Assembly: GCA_963674975.1 (NCBI GenBank)
Contig: OY771913.1
Coordinates: 2,232,001-2,296,000, forward strand
DNA length: 64,000 bases
Direction of reading: 5' to 3'
Origin: UBA4781 sp963674975
GTDB taxonomy: Bacteria; Chloroflexota; Anaerolineae; Anaerolineales; Anaerolineaceae
In this document: positions 26,982 through 36,203 of the stretch, piece by piece
How positions within the stretch are numbered: position 1 is the first letter of the stretch
Layout of the letters: each line of letters opens with the position of its first letter
The notes under the pieces: generated by a model
The model's database searches: none
What the model saw: only the letters and a program-made list of their open reading frames with translations
Told to the model about the DNA's origin: nothing
Position numbers and translations under genes: made by a program

Positions 26982-27747
26982 TTTCTTTGTTCATCTCCCA
27001 GATGTACTGCAGCCCATTTAAAGTCAACCATGGTTCGACAATGTCAATGATATCGGTATGTGGGCTGATCAGGCTGACCAGACCTCCCGTTCCGACAACT
27101 TTCATGGTTTTTCCCAGTATCTTGCGGTAACGCGTGACCATCCCCTCAACCAGGCTTACGTATCCAAAGATCAATCCCGCGCGGATAGCATCGCCGGTAT
27201 TGCTCCCGATAACAGATGGGGGAGTATCCAGAGAGACCGGAGAAAGCTTGGCGGCTCTTTGCACCAGCGCGTCTGCAGCGACTTGAATACCCGGCAGAAT
27301 GGAGCCGCCCAGATATTCACCTGCCTCTGATAAGGCGTTGAAGGTGGTTGCTGTTCCAAAGTCAATGATACAGGCGGGACCGCCGTAGCTGCGTTGGACT
27401 TCCACAGCGTCGGCAATGCGGTCAGCCCCCACTGCTTTTGGATCTTCATAGCGAATTTGAATGTTTAATTTCAAGTTTGCCGAAACGACCAGCGGTTTTT
27501 GATTCAGGTAAACCTGGCAGGCTTGTACAATATGATCGGTTAACGGGGGCACAACAGACGATAAGCAAATGCCTTTAATGGAATCTATGGAAACTTTTTT
27601 ATGATCGAAAAGGTCACGGAATTGAATGCCGTATTCATCCGGCATGCGGGCATGATCGGTAGCCAGACGCCAATGATGGATCAATTTTTGCCCCTCATAT
27701 AAACCGAGCACCAGGTTTGTATTTCCAAGATCGATAATTAAAAGCAT
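26965..27747 (-). CDS. coaX: Type III pantothenate kinase CoaX
   Basis: 260 residues from the second ATG (27747), which yields the family-typical beginning MLLIIDLGNTNLVLG; an ATG at 27765 adds six residues. It phosphorylates pantothenate with ATP, the first step of CoA synthesis. The phosphate loop D-x-GNTN, the KAVGADRIADAVE motif and the CIIDFGTATTFNAL motif fit type III (CoaX), not CoaA. It overlaps coaBC. A TAGAAT 7 bases before the upstream ATG may be a -10 element. Confidence 0.92.
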   Translation of the reverse strand: MLLIIDLGNTNLVLGLYEGQKLIHHWRLATDHARMPDEYGIQFRDLFDHKKVSIDSIKGICLSSVVPPLTDHIVQACQVYLNQKPLVVSANLKLNIQIRYEDPKAVGADRIADAVEVQRSYGGPACIIDFGTATTFNALSEAGEYLGGSILPGIQVAADALVQRAAKLSPVSLDTPPSVIGSNTGDAIRAGLIFGYVSLVEGMVTRYRKILGKTMKVVGTGGLVSLISPHTDIIDIVEPWLTLNGLQYIWEMNKENGKSN

Positions 27748-27837
27748 AGATTTCTCTTCAGCCATATACTATATTCTAACGTAAGAAAACCTATCTGAAC
27801 GTTCTAATATCGACAGGGAAAGACAAGTTTCGCTTTT

Positions 27838-29703
27838 TTATTTTGAGTTTTCTACGATCTCTGCTACATAATCAAAATGATTGAAGGGAGGGGTGATGTA
27901 AACGCCCTGTGCTTGTTTCTTGATCTCTTTGATCAGGTCTACCGCAATTCCAATGCCTTCTTTTGGTCCTGTTCCATTATCTTCTGCAGCCCTCATGCGC
28001 TTATGAATTTCCTCCGGAATGGAAATACCCGGAACCTCCTGGTGCAGAAAAGCGGCATGGCGCGCGCTAACCAGCGGCAGGACCCCGATCAGCAGGGGAA
28101 TGTTCAATTCTTCCCCGACTTCCCTATAAGCGTTCATAAAGCTGGAGATCAGAGCGGCATCATAAATGGGCTGGGTGATGATAAAGTCAGCGCCATTACG
28201 GACCTTCCTTTTCAGAATGGCGATTTCTCGTGCCGGGTCGGGGGCTGCCAGGTTGAGCGCACAGCCGACATAAAAACTGGTAGGCTGCCCGATGTCCGAT
28301 CCCGCCTGGTCGATACCCTGATTGAAACGCTGTTTGATGAGCTTGACCAGCCCGGAGGGAGCCAGATCGAAATTATCCATTGCTTCCGGGTAATCTCCAA
28401 TGGCGGTAGGGTCGCCCATGATCACAAATACATTGCGTACTCCCAGCGCGTGGGCTGCCAGTAGGTCTCCCTGCACGCGCAGCAAATTTCTGCCGCGGGT
28501 AGGAAAGTGCAGGATGGTCTCGGTGTGAACTTTTTCCTGCAGCAGGCTGCACACAGCCCAGGGGCTCATGCGCATGCGCGCCATAGGGCTATCAGCTACG
28601 TTAATAGCATCCGCCCCTGCATCTACCAGCATTCTGGTACCTGCCAGGATCTTTTTCGTTGCCAGTCCTCTGGGGGGCTGCATTTCTACCGAGAAAACAA
28701 AGCTGCCGTTGCTCAGCTTTTGTGCAAATTTTGAAGGTTCGCTGCTTTCTGCATCAATGGTTTCTTCTTCTACCACTTCAAGGGTGATACCGTTGCTGAT
28801 CGTGGAAATTTCTTGATGCTCGATCGCCTGCTTGATGGATCGAATGTGAGCCGGAGTGGTGCCGCAGCAGCCGCCGATCACTCTTGCACCTGCCTGCCAG
28901 AATGCCAGCGCATATTCGCCGAAATATTCGGCAGTGGCGGGATAGAATATTCTCCCCGAATACTGTTCCGGCCAACCCGCGTTGGGTTTAACCCAGAACA
29001 AACCATCCGCCACTTCTTTTTTCATCTTTTTCAGCAGCCGCAGCAGCTGGTTTGGTCCACCCGAGCAGTTGATCCCGATCACATCGGCACCATACGAATA
29101 GATCTTGGCTGCCACTTTCTGCGGGTCATCACCTAGTAAGGTACGGTCATCGCGGGTGAAAGTCATCGAGGCTACGATTGGCAGTTCGGTTGTCACTTCT
29201 TTGGCAGCGGCGATTGCCTCGCGTATCTCGTATAGATCGGTCACCGTTTCAATGATGATCAGGTCGCTTCCTGCATCGACCAGTGCTTGAATTTGCTCTC
29301 TGAAAGCATCTCGTGCCTGGTCCACCTGCACACGTCCAAAAGGTGCCAGCTGTATTCCAAGTGGACCCACATCACCGGCAACCAGAATATCTTTCTTGGA
29401 AGCACGGACGACACGGCGCGTAAGTTCGACACCGGTCTGATTGATCTCGACCAGCAGTTCTTCCAATCCAACGCGTTCAAGTTTAAACCGGTTTGCCCCG
29501 AAGGTATTGGTAAGGATGATATCTGCCCCTGCCTGGATGTAATCCTGATGGATGGAGGATACCAGATCGGGATTGGTCAGATTGAGTTCATCAAAGCAGC
29601 TGTCAAAGCCAACACCCCGGTCATGCAATAGGGTGCCCATAGCCCCATCGGCTACCAGCGGTTTTCCTTCACTTAACCTTTTTATAAAAGCTTCTTTTTT
29701 CAT
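27838..29703 (-). CDS. Bifunctional homocysteine S-methyltransferase / methylenetetrahydrofolate reductase
   Basis: 621 residues. The first 300 are a homocysteine methyltransferase barrel with zinc cysteines in GINCSGG and GGCCGTTPAHI. The second half, from about residue 325, is a MTHFR domain (SVEMQPPRGLATKK, HFPTRGRNLLRVQGDL, ADFIITQPIYD). YitJ of Bacillus has this fusion. It likely supplies 5-methyl-THF to the adjacent MetH and can use other methyl donors. AAGGA 7 bases before the start. It is 10 bases downstream of the MetH reactivation gene in a SAM-riboswitch operon. Confidence 0.93.
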   Translation of the reverse strand: MKKEAFIKRLSEGKPLVADGAMGTLLHDRGVGFDSCFDELNLTNPDLVSSIHQDYIQAGADIILTNTFGANRFKLERVGLEELLVEINQTGVELTRRVVRASKKDILVAGDVGPLGIQLAPFGRVQVDQARDAFREQIQALVDAGSDLIIIETVTDLYEIREAIAAAKEVTTELPIVASMTFTRDDRTLLGDDPQKVAAKIYSYGADVIGINCSGGPNQLLRLLKKMKKEVADGLFWVKPNAGWPEQYSGRIFYPATAEYFGEYALAFWQAGARVIGGCCGTTPAHIRSIKQAIEHQEISTISNGITLEVVEEETIDAESSEPSKFAQKLSNGSFVFSVEMQPPRGLATKKILAGTRMLVDAGADAINVADSPMARMRMSPWAVCSLLQEKVHTETILHFPTRGRNLLRVQGDLLAAHALGVRNVFVIMGDPTAIGDYPEAMDNFDLAPSGLVKLIKQRFNQGIDQAGSDIGQPTSFYVGCALNLAAPDPAREIAILKRKVRNGADFIITQPIYDAALISSFMNAYREVGEELNIPLLIGVLPLVSARHAAFLHQEVPGISIPEEIHKRMRAAEDNGTGPKEGIGIAVDLIKEIKKQAQGVYITPPFNHFDYVAEIVENSK

Positions 29704-29713
29704 GGATCGATCC

Positions 29714-30478
29714 TTATGATTTTATTCGAAAATAACGTGCATGCTCATTGTGAATGACCATTGCCGCGGTAGATTGCTCGGGTATCAATTGATAAGCAGA
29801 GGTCAACTGCATTCCAAGTTCTTCATGCGCAGGAATGAGATCAAATAGAATTTGATGCTGTGCGAGATCAGGGATTGGTTCATATCCCCAGGAATAACGC
29901 CGTCCTTGATTTTTTTTGAGATGCAGCTCATTTCGAATGAGGTTGTGGACGTACTCTGCGGCTGCCTCGGCGAATTGGACTGCCAGTCCATGGGCAAAAT
30001 ATCCTTCCACGTAGTTTCCATTGCTGAAAAATGCATTGGCTGTTTCGCTGGCTTTTTTCCCCATAGTTACAACCTGGAGAGATAGAATGTCTTTTTCCCC
30101 GCTGGATCGTGCAGGCAGGTAATCAGCCAGGCATAAGTTATCTCCTTCACTCTGACGGGGCAGGGGAAAACGCGCGATGATTTTTTCCGTATCTTCAGGG
30201 TCGTACAGAAGGATAGAGTTTCCCTCTGAGTTAGCCTGCCAGTGACCGAAACCGGCAGCTGGCTGAAGCCAGGGGTTGATTTGCAGCTCGTGCAGCATGA
30301 CCTCTAACTTTTTACCGTACTCTTTTTGGATCTTCTCCCACTGCTCCCCGCGGGCTTTTTGTGCTCCCCATGAAATCCGGTAAAGCGCTTTTCTGTTGAG
30401 AAAAGGAACCAGTTTCCCAATTTCAATATGGGATAGGATCCTGGCACCGTAAACCGGATTGAAATTCGTAATGTTCAT
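29714..30478 (-). CDS. Stand-alone MetH reactivation (AdoMet-binding) domain protein
   Basis: 254 residues resembling the C-terminal activation domain of cobalamin-dependent methionine synthase, which binds AdoMet and re-methylates oxidised cobalamin. The AdoMet loop is recognisable as RRYSWGYEPIPDL, followed by the ELGMQLTSAYQLIPEQST stretch. The preceding gene is a MetH that lacks this domain, and the two overlap by 4 bases (ATGA). Thermotoga has a comparable split. It is not an independent enzyme; it must dock to MetH. Electron donor (flavodoxin or ferredoxin) is not identified here. Confidence 0.85.
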   Translation of the reverse strand: MNITNFNPVYGARILSHIEIGKLVPFLNRKALYRISWGAQKARGEQWEKIQKEYGKKLEVMLHELQINPWLQPAAGFGHWQANSEGNSILLYDPEDTEKIIARFPLPRQSEGDNLCLADYLPARSSGEKDILSLQVVTMGKKASETANAFFSNGNYVEGYFAHGLAVQFAEAAAEYVHNLIRNELHLKKNQGRRYSWGYEPIPDLAQHQILFDLIPAHEELGMQLTSAYQLIPEQSTAAMVIHNEHARYFRIKS

Positions 30479-33087
30479 GAATGGCTCTTTCCCTTTGTAT
30501 TCAGTCCATCCAGAACAGTTAGTGCTTCAAATGCGTCTTTACAATAATACACTCCGCCTCCGTAGGCTGTACCGGTACTGTCTTTTTCGATCTTCTTTGC
30601 GAATGGTTCATTAACAGCCGCGCCTCCGATCAAGACTGGAATATTACTGTTGAGAGCACGTAATTTTTCAATGATGATCGGCATCTGCTGGCTGGTGTTC
30701 ACCAGCAGGGCGCTCAATCCAATGGCTGTTACTCCCTCATCAAGGGCTGTTTCAACGATCAGGTCTGCCGGTACCTGTTTTCCGAGGTCATTGACGACAA
30801 AGCCGTTATTTTCAAGGATCGTTTTGACCAGGTTTTTCCCGATATCGTGCACATCTCCATAAACGGTAGCCAGCAAGATGCTGCCGCGCATGGTCTGACT
30901 CTGCTTTTGAATATATTTTTCGATTTCCTGGGTAGCAGTTCGCATGATCTCAGAGGATTGAAGCACGAACGGCAGGATGATCTCCCCTTTGCTGAACTGC
31001 TCGCCTACCTCTTTCATGGCTGGCAGAAGGAACTCGTTCAGCAGGGTTAAAGCCGCTTCATGCTGCGAACTATCTTTTGATCTCTGCTGAATGAATGCGC
31101 TGATATCATCTTCCAGCCCATCTTGAGTGCGGTGGGTAATGTGCCGGTAGATGCGCTCCCCGGATTCCAGTTTTTTGCTGGAGTTGGATATTTCTTTAGC
31201 GGTATTCTCCGGTTTATCAGAAAAAACGGTGATGAATTCAGCCAGTGCTTTCTCAGAATTGTGAAAGATAAGCTGTTCAGCAGCCTGTTTTTCCTCTTCT
31301 GGAATATCTGGATAGGGAATCAGAGTGGAAGCGTTCAGGATAGCCATATCCAGACCGGCTTGAATAGCGTGATAGAGAAACACGCTGTTCAATATTTTCC
31401 GGGCTTGCTTTGAGAAGCCAAAGGAGATATTGCTGACTCCCAGCGATGTATAGCAATCAGGATATTTTTGTTTGATAGCACGGATGGCTGCGATGGTTTG
31501 CTCCGCGCTGTCACGGGTGCTGGCATCTCCACTGGCTAAGGAGAATGTCAATGGATCGAACACAAGTGATTGCGGAGGTAGATGAACTTCATCGACTGCC
31601 ATGCGGTAAGCCCGGTCAACAATGGATAATTTCTGCTCGAGAGTTTTTGCCATACCGCTTTCATCAATTGTCAATATCAGTACTGCTGCTGCGTAGGAAT
31701 GTGCCAGTTCAAAGACGATTCTGGCTTTGTCATTACCGCTTTCAAAATTGGTTGAGTTCAGTAAACATCTACCCGGGGTAGCCTGCAGGGCAGCTTCCAT
31801 CACGTTGGGATTGGTAGTATCGATGATCAGCGGTGCATCCTGGGTATGGCTGATATGCCGGATGAGTGTTACCAGATTCGGTTTTTCAAGGTCATTTTCG
31901 GTCAGAGCAGTACACAGATCCAGTCCGTGAGCACCGCTTTCTATCTGTTGGGCTGCCAGGGTTTCGGCTTGCGTAAAATCTTCTGCAAGGATAATCTTTT
32001 TGAAGTTTCGGCTTCCCTGGGTGTTCAATCGTTCGCCAATGATGAAAGGGGGAGGGGTTTGCTTCATCTCGCGTGCATGCAGTGGTGAACTTAAATATCC
32101 TTTTCGTTGAGCCGCTTTTTTTGGAGCGGGATGTCCGTGAATATTTTTTACCAATAATGCGAGGTGTTCCGGTGTTGTGCCGCAGCAGCCGCCTGCTGCT
32201 GAAAGTGATTTTTCCTCCACATATCTTGTCATGCTTTCAGCAAAATGCTGCGGTGATAGAGGGTAGATCACCTCATCGCCCCGCATTTCAGGCATGCCTG
32301 CGTTCGGCAGGCAGGAGACGGGTAAATGTGTGTTCTTTGCCAGATATTCGAGTGGTGGCTGCATTTCATCCGGACCGGTGGAGCAGTTCAATCCAATGAC
32401 ATTGATTTCCATCAATTCCAGAATAGCCAGAACCGCATCAATAGAACTGCCAAAAAGCATACGGTTGTGAACATCCATGGTCACCTGTACCTGCAGTGGA
32501 ACATGGATATCACATTGCTGGAAAGCTTGTTTGATTCCCAGTATGGCTGCTTTGATTTCCAGAAGGTCCTGCTGTGTTTCCAGCAGCAGCAGATCGACAC
32601 CCCCTTCGAGCAGAGCGGTTGCCTGCTCTTTGAATACATCCATTACTTCTTGAAATGAGATGGATCCTGTTTTTGCTTCATTGATGGAGAATATCTTCCC
32701 ACTGGGACCAATTGAGCCAGCCACGAAACGCGGTTGAGTGGATGTACTGAAAGCATTGGCGATGCGTTTAGCCATGCGGGCAGCTTCAAAATTGATCTGA
32801 TGTACTTTATCTTTTAAACCATATTCATGAAGTGTGATCCGGTTGGAACGGAAAGTGTTTGTCTCGATGACATCCACCCCTGCTTCCAGAAAAGAACGGT
32901 GAACGTGCTCTACCGCATCAGCGCGGGTAAGATTGAGGATATCGTTGCAGCCCGAATATCGTTCTCCACCAAAATCGGATGCCTGAAGATTCAACTTTTG
33001 CAGATTCGTGCCCATAGCTCCGTCAAAGACCAGAACAGTTTCCGAAAGCGCTTCAAGATATTGAAAATTCTTCAAATTCGTTCTCAC
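30475..33087 (-). CDS. metH: Cobalamin-dependent methionine synthase MetH (activation domain absent)
   Basis: 870 residues against about 1,200 for the complete enzyme. Order: homocysteine-binding barrel (zinc cysteines in GLNCSTG and GGCCGTTPEHL), pterin-binding domain (GERLNTQGSRNFKK, residues about 350-600), cobalamin cap and B12 domain with the DVHDIGKNLV histidine loop near residue 755. It transfers the methyl of 5-methyl-THF through cobalamin to homocysteine. Start is GTG at 33087 with GGAG upstream. The activation domain is encoded separately just downstream. Controlled by the SAM-I riboswitch at 33142-33249. Confidence 0.95.
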   Translation of the reverse strand: MRTNLKNFQYLEALSETVLVFDGAMGTNLQKLNLQASDFGGERYSGCNDILNLTRADAVEHVHRSFLEAGVDVIETNTFRSNRITLHEYGLKDKVHQINFEAARMAKRIANAFSTSTQPRFVAGSIGPSGKIFSINEAKTGSISFQEVMDVFKEQATALLEGGVDLLLLETQQDLLEIKAAILGIKQAFQQCDIHVPLQVQVTMDVHNRMLFGSSIDAVLAILELMEINVIGLNCSTGPDEMQPPLEYLAKNTHLPVSCLPNAGMPEMRGDEVIYPLSPQHFAESMTRYVEEKSLSAAGGCCGTTPEHLALLVKNIHGHPAPKKAAQRKGYLSSPLHAREMKQTPPPFIIGERLNTQGSRNFKKIILAEDFTQAETLAAQQIESGAHGLDLCTALTENDLEKPNLVTLIRHISHTQDAPLIIDTTNPNVMEAALQATPGRCLLNSTNFESGNDKARIVFELAHSYAAAVLILTIDESGMAKTLEQKLSIVDRAYRMAVDEVHLPPQSLVFDPLTFSLASGDASTRDSAEQTIAAIRAIKQKYPDCYTSLGVSNISFGFSKQARKILNSVFLYHAIQAGLDMAILNASTLIPYPDIPEEEKQAAEQLIFHNSEKALAEFITVFSDKPENTAKEISNSSKKLESGERIYRHITHRTQDGLEDDISAFIQQRSKDSSQHEAALTLLNEFLLPAMKEVGEQFSKGEIILPFVLQSSEIMRTATQEIEKYIQKQSQTMRGSILLATVYGDVHDIGKNLVKTILENNGFVVNDLGKQVPADLIVETALDEGVTAIGLSALLVNTSQQMPIIIEKLRALNSNIPVLIGGAAVNEPFAKKIEKDSTGTAYGGGVYYCKDAFEALTVLDGLNTKGKSHS

Positions 33088-33102
33088 TTTCTCCAGGTAA
33101 AG

Positions 33103-33127
33103 AAAAAACCTCCCTGGAATGAGAGGT
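33103..33127 (-). terminator. Riboswitch-controlled terminator before metH
   Basis: On the minus strand AACCTC ... GAGGTT closes a hairpin followed by a T-tract. It stands between the SAM-I aptamer and the metH ribosome site, the usual expression platform for SAM-off control. Confidence 0.8.
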
Positions 33128-33141
33128 TCTCTTGACTATTT

Positions 33142-33249
33142 CTCTCATCTTCCAGAAACACCGCTTCTGCGGTTTCTGCCGGAATTGGCACCGAAAATTG
33201 GTTGCCGAGGTTTCTCAGGGCCGGTCCCTCCACCTCTCTGGATGAGCTG
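33142..33249 (-). promoter_or_regulatory. SAM-I (S-box) riboswitch
   Basis: Minus strand leader of metH. The aptamer core is visible: AGAGAGGTGGAGGGACCGGC, then CCTGAGAAACCTCGGCAACC, then GGTGCCAATTCCGGCAGAA. P1 forms between CTCATC (33246-33241) and GATGAG (33149-33144). These blocks match the S-box consensus closely. Binding of SAM should favour the terminator at 33103-33127 and shut off metH, its reactivator and the MTHFR fusion when methionine is plentiful. Confidence 0.95.
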
Positions 33250-33323
33250 AATTGGCAATTATATTACCATAAGTCAGAAGGATGGTCAAACAGGCGAGAA
33301 ATAAGAACATATTTTCTAAAATT

Positions 33324-33352
33324 TTGACTTTTCAAAAAAATTATGCTATTCT
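33324..33352 (+). promoter_or_regulatory. Sigma-70-type promoter of the MBL hydrolase gene
   Basis: TTGACT, 17-base spacer, TATTCT preceded by TGC (extended -10). One of the best promoters in the window; start site near 33359, about 29 bases before the ATG. Confidence 0.65.
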
Positions 33353-33387
33353 TCATTTCGAAGAATTTTTTTTAATTGGACGACAAA

Positions 33388-34239
33388 ATGATACGTGAAC
33401 GAATTTCAGAGAATGTGTATTGGTTCCAAAGTGAAATATATGCACAGGTTTCTGCGGGTGCAGTGATCGGTACAGATTGGGCAGTAGTGATCGATACACT
33501 GCCGGTGCAGGAAGAAACACTGGAGATAAGAGAGTTTATTGAAGATCACTTAAAAGTACCTGTCCGTTTTGTGGTTAATACTATTTATCATGCAGACCAT
33601 ACCTGGGGTAATTGTTTTTTTCCGGGTGCAAGCATTATTGCACATACCAAAGGCAGAAAATTGGTAAAAGAGAAAAATTTAACGGCTCTTGAAAATGCGC
33701 AAAAACAGGGGGATGAATACTTAAAAACGAAGATCGTTCTACCCCAGATAACCCTTGATTCGGGTGCGATCAACCTTAAGGTAGGGAAGAAAAATCTAAA
33801 GATTTTTACCACTCCGGGAAACAGCCCTGATGGTATTTCTGTTTTTGTACGTGAAGATCGTATTCTATTTGCCGGTGATGCGTTTCTACCACTCCCCGTC
33901 TTTATTGAAGGCGATATTGATCAATTGATGCAGACTATTGAATCTTTCAAAGATCTTGGATTGGAAAATATCGTCCAGGGACATGGCGATGTGATTCTAC
34001 GTGGTGAGATCGAGGGAGCCATCGAATCCAATTTAAGGTATCTTGAAGAGCTTAAAAAAATTGTTGCTGTTGCAATGAAGAAAAAAGACCCGCAAAAGAA
34101 ACTCGAAGAGGCAACCGTGGAATCCTGCGGGAAAAGCCGTGTCCTTTTGGGTGGACTGGTTGAAGATCTCCATCATCGCAATTTGGCATATTTATATCAA
34201 AAAGAGATGGAAAAATTGGGGAATGGGAAGAAAAAGTAA
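33388..34239 (+). CDS. Metallo-beta-lactamase-fold hydrolase
   Basis: 283 residues from the ATG at 33388; a TTG at 33376 adds four residues without a better ribosome site. The metal motif HADHTWGN (H-x-D-H), the later LFAGDAFLP aspartate and VQGHGDV histidine define the fold. The middle contains a Lys/Glu-rich helix. This broad family covers glyoxalase II-like enzymes, quorum lactonases and others; sequence order suggests a glyoxalase/quinoprotein-relative but I cannot name the substrate. No signal peptide. It has its own promoter and runs divergently from the metH operon. Confidence 0.85.
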   Translation: MIRERISENVYWFQSEIYAQVSAGAVIGTDWAVVIDTLPVQEETLEIREFIEDHLKVPVRFVVNTIYHADHTWGNCFFPGASIIAHTKGRKLVKEKNLTALENAQKQGDEYLKTKIVLPQITLDSGAINLKVGKKNLKIFTTPGNSPDGISVFVREDRILFAGDAFLPLPVFIEGDIDQLMQTIESFKDLGLENIVQGHGDVILRGEIEGAIESNLRYLEELKKIVAVAMKKKDPQKKLEEATVESCGKSRVLLGGLVEDLHHRNLAYLYQKEMEKLGNGKKK

Positions 34240-34263
34240 GATCTGGCAATTTCAGTTCTGAAC

Positions 34264-35106
34264 TTATAAAAAGAAAAAAGCACTGAGCAGAAATGGAATG
34301 GCATAAGAAGCAGCATCTCGCACGGCTTCTGCCGGTTTTTCCGCAGATTCGGTTGTTAAAGGAAGCGTGATCAAAAAACAGGCATACCCGGTGAGAATAA
34401 GTCCAAAGGCAATGGAGGGGAGTGGAAGATAATGACATGCGGTGAGAACCTGGGTGAAGAGGAAAGCAGATAACAGGGTTTTTGTTTTCTTCTCTGCGGA
34501 ACTGGTTAAAGCATTCAAGCGAATGAAAATGATCACAAAGACGGTTGTCAAAATGATCGCTTCGATATAAAGCCTGTAATCGGCACTTCGCACGGAGATG
34601 GATAATAGAAGGATCAGGCTGAGAGCCAGGGGAAGCAGAATGATCTTCGAAAGCGCAAAAAGAGAGTTTTGTGGATCGATGCTGTAAAACTCCGCGATAA
34701 TGGTAAAGATGATCAGTATACTCTCCAGCGCAAAGACGATCCACCATGCCGGACCAATAGCGATAACGTTTAGAGGAATACTCATCACTCCGGAGATGAG
34801 GGTTGGAAGGATAAGATGGATCAAAATATTGGTTCGATTGATCAGCGGATGATCGTAGAGAAGCCAGTAGCTGCCAACAGCTCCGAATGCTGATGCAGAA
34901 AGAACCATCAAATTTGAGTAATTGAGATTGAAATTGAAGACGATCCCAAGAATAGAGAAATTCAAGGGAATTTCGGGAGAATAAATGAAAGGCATCAATG
35001 CATAATTAAGAATAATCAACGCAGAAATAATGCTTAGCCGATCGGTTGGTATGGATCTGGTTCTTTTATTCACATCTCGATTGTACCCTGAATCATTTTT
35101 TTTCAT
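34264..35106 (-). CDS. Multi-pass membrane protein of unknown function
   Basis: 280 residues, about eight hydrophobic segments, basic N-terminus (NKRTRS). No motif recognised. It converges on the MBL hydrolase gene and diverges from the next membrane protein over about 55 bases, so the two may share control. Reading on the opposite strand gives only fragments. Confidence 0.6.
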   Translation of the reverse strand: MKKNDSGYNRDVNKRTRSIPTDRLSIISALIILNYALMPFIYSPEIPLNFSILGIVFNFNLNYSNLMVLSASAFGAVGSYWLLYDHPLINRTNILIHLILPTLISGVMSIPLNVIAIGPAWWIVFALESILIIFTIIAEFYSIDPQNSLFALSKIILLPLALSLILLLSISVRSADYRLYIEAIILTTVFVIIFIRLNALTSSAEKKTKTLLSAFLFTQVLTACHYLPLPSIAFGLILTGYACFLITLPLTTESAEKPAEAVRDAASYAIPFLLSAFFFL

Positions 35107-35161
35107 ATTATTGATGTTCAGATAACGTGCCTAATGCCGATATGGTAAAATGAAGGATTGT

Positions 35162-36172
35162 ATGCTACAAGAAAAAGAAACTCGCGTAAAGCCACCTAAA
35201 ATTATTCAAACACTTGTCCAGGGATTCAATCTGGTTGCCTCGCATCCATACATTATGTTATTCCCTTTAATACTGGATCTCTTTTTCTGGTTTGGACCCT
35301 TTTATAGGGTAAAAGAGTTATTTGCTCCTGCTCTGGAAGAAATGCTGCAGGTGATCTCATCTTCTGCTTCTCTCTCCACTTCAGATCTCGCAACAACTTT
35401 GGAAGCCACGCGTGAAACCTGGGATTTACTGCTGAATAATTTCAATGTATTGTCCACTCTGCGCATGTATCCGATAGGTATTCCAAGCTTACTGGCTTCA
35501 AAGGGGTATTCCCTGAATCCTGTAGGAAATCCAAAACTGATTGAGCTGACATCTTCTTCTCAAGCTTCTCTGCTCGTCATTTTCAGCATTCTGGTTGGAA
35601 TACTTCTAGGTGCGGTTTATTTCGCGCTGGTTTCCCGTCTGGTGCTGGTAAAACAGGTCAATGAGAAAAAGGTAAACATTCTCTATTCAGTCGGGCAGAC
35701 TTTTGTGCTGTATCTATTGATCTGCGTAGCCGCCTTTGTTCTGGCATTTCCAGCGATGTGTTTTCTATCCTCATTTTCCGTTTTCATCCCAACCATGGGT
35801 TCTCTTCCTACTCTCATTCTTGGGCTTGTTCTGCTGTGGATGCTGATGCCTTTTGTTTTTTCGCCCCATGGGATTTTTATGAATCAGCTAAGCGCGATAA
35901 AAGCGATTTCGTTAAGCTCAAAATTTGTAAAGATTTCTTCACTAACGACCACATTCTTCCTTGCGCTTGCAGTATCATTAAGTTATGGACTTGATATTTT
36001 ATGGTCAACGCCGGAATCCGATAGCTGGTTATGCCTTCTGGGAATTCTTGGGCATGCTTTTATTTCATCCGGAATACTGGCTGCCAGTTTTATTTATTTC
36101 CATGACGGCTTGCTGTGGATGGAAGAAATCATAAAATTAAGTCCTCAACAAATTAATAGGACGAATATCTAG
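35162..36172 (+). CDS. Multi-pass membrane protein of unknown function
   Basis: 336 residues from the ATG at 35162 (AAGGA 5 bases upstream; an ATG at 35150 is the alternative). About six hydrophobic segments, the first after residue 30, with an extracytoplasmic loop of some 90 residues between helices 1 and 2. No family recognised. It ends 31 bases before gyrB and may be co-transcribed with it. TGGTAAAAT at 35143-35151 could be an extended -10. Confidence 0.65.
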   Translation: MLQEKETRVKPPKIIQTLVQGFNLVASHPYIMLFPLILDLFFWFGPFYRVKELFAPALEEMLQVISSSASLSTSDLATTLEATRETWDLLLNNFNVLSTLRMYPIGIPSLLASKGYSLNPVGNPKLIELTSSSQASLLVIFSILVGILLGAVYFALVSRLVLVKQVNEKKVNILYSVGQTFVLYLLICVAAFVLAFPAMCFLSSFSVFIPTMGSLPTLILGLVLLWMLMPFVFSPHGIFMNQLSAIKAISLSSKFVKISSLTTTFFLALAVSLSYGLDILWSTPESDSWLCLLGILGHAFISSGILAASFIYFHDGLLWMEEIIKLSPQQINRTNI

Positions 36173-36203
36173 CAGGTTAAATATATTCTCTCTGGAGGAT
36201 TCA

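Noticed and set aside
27766..27837. GAACGTTC in the gap before coaX as a LexA-type SOS box
   Set aside because: The half sites touch, without the four-base spacer of a GAAC-N4-GTTC box, and CoA synthesis is not an SOS target.
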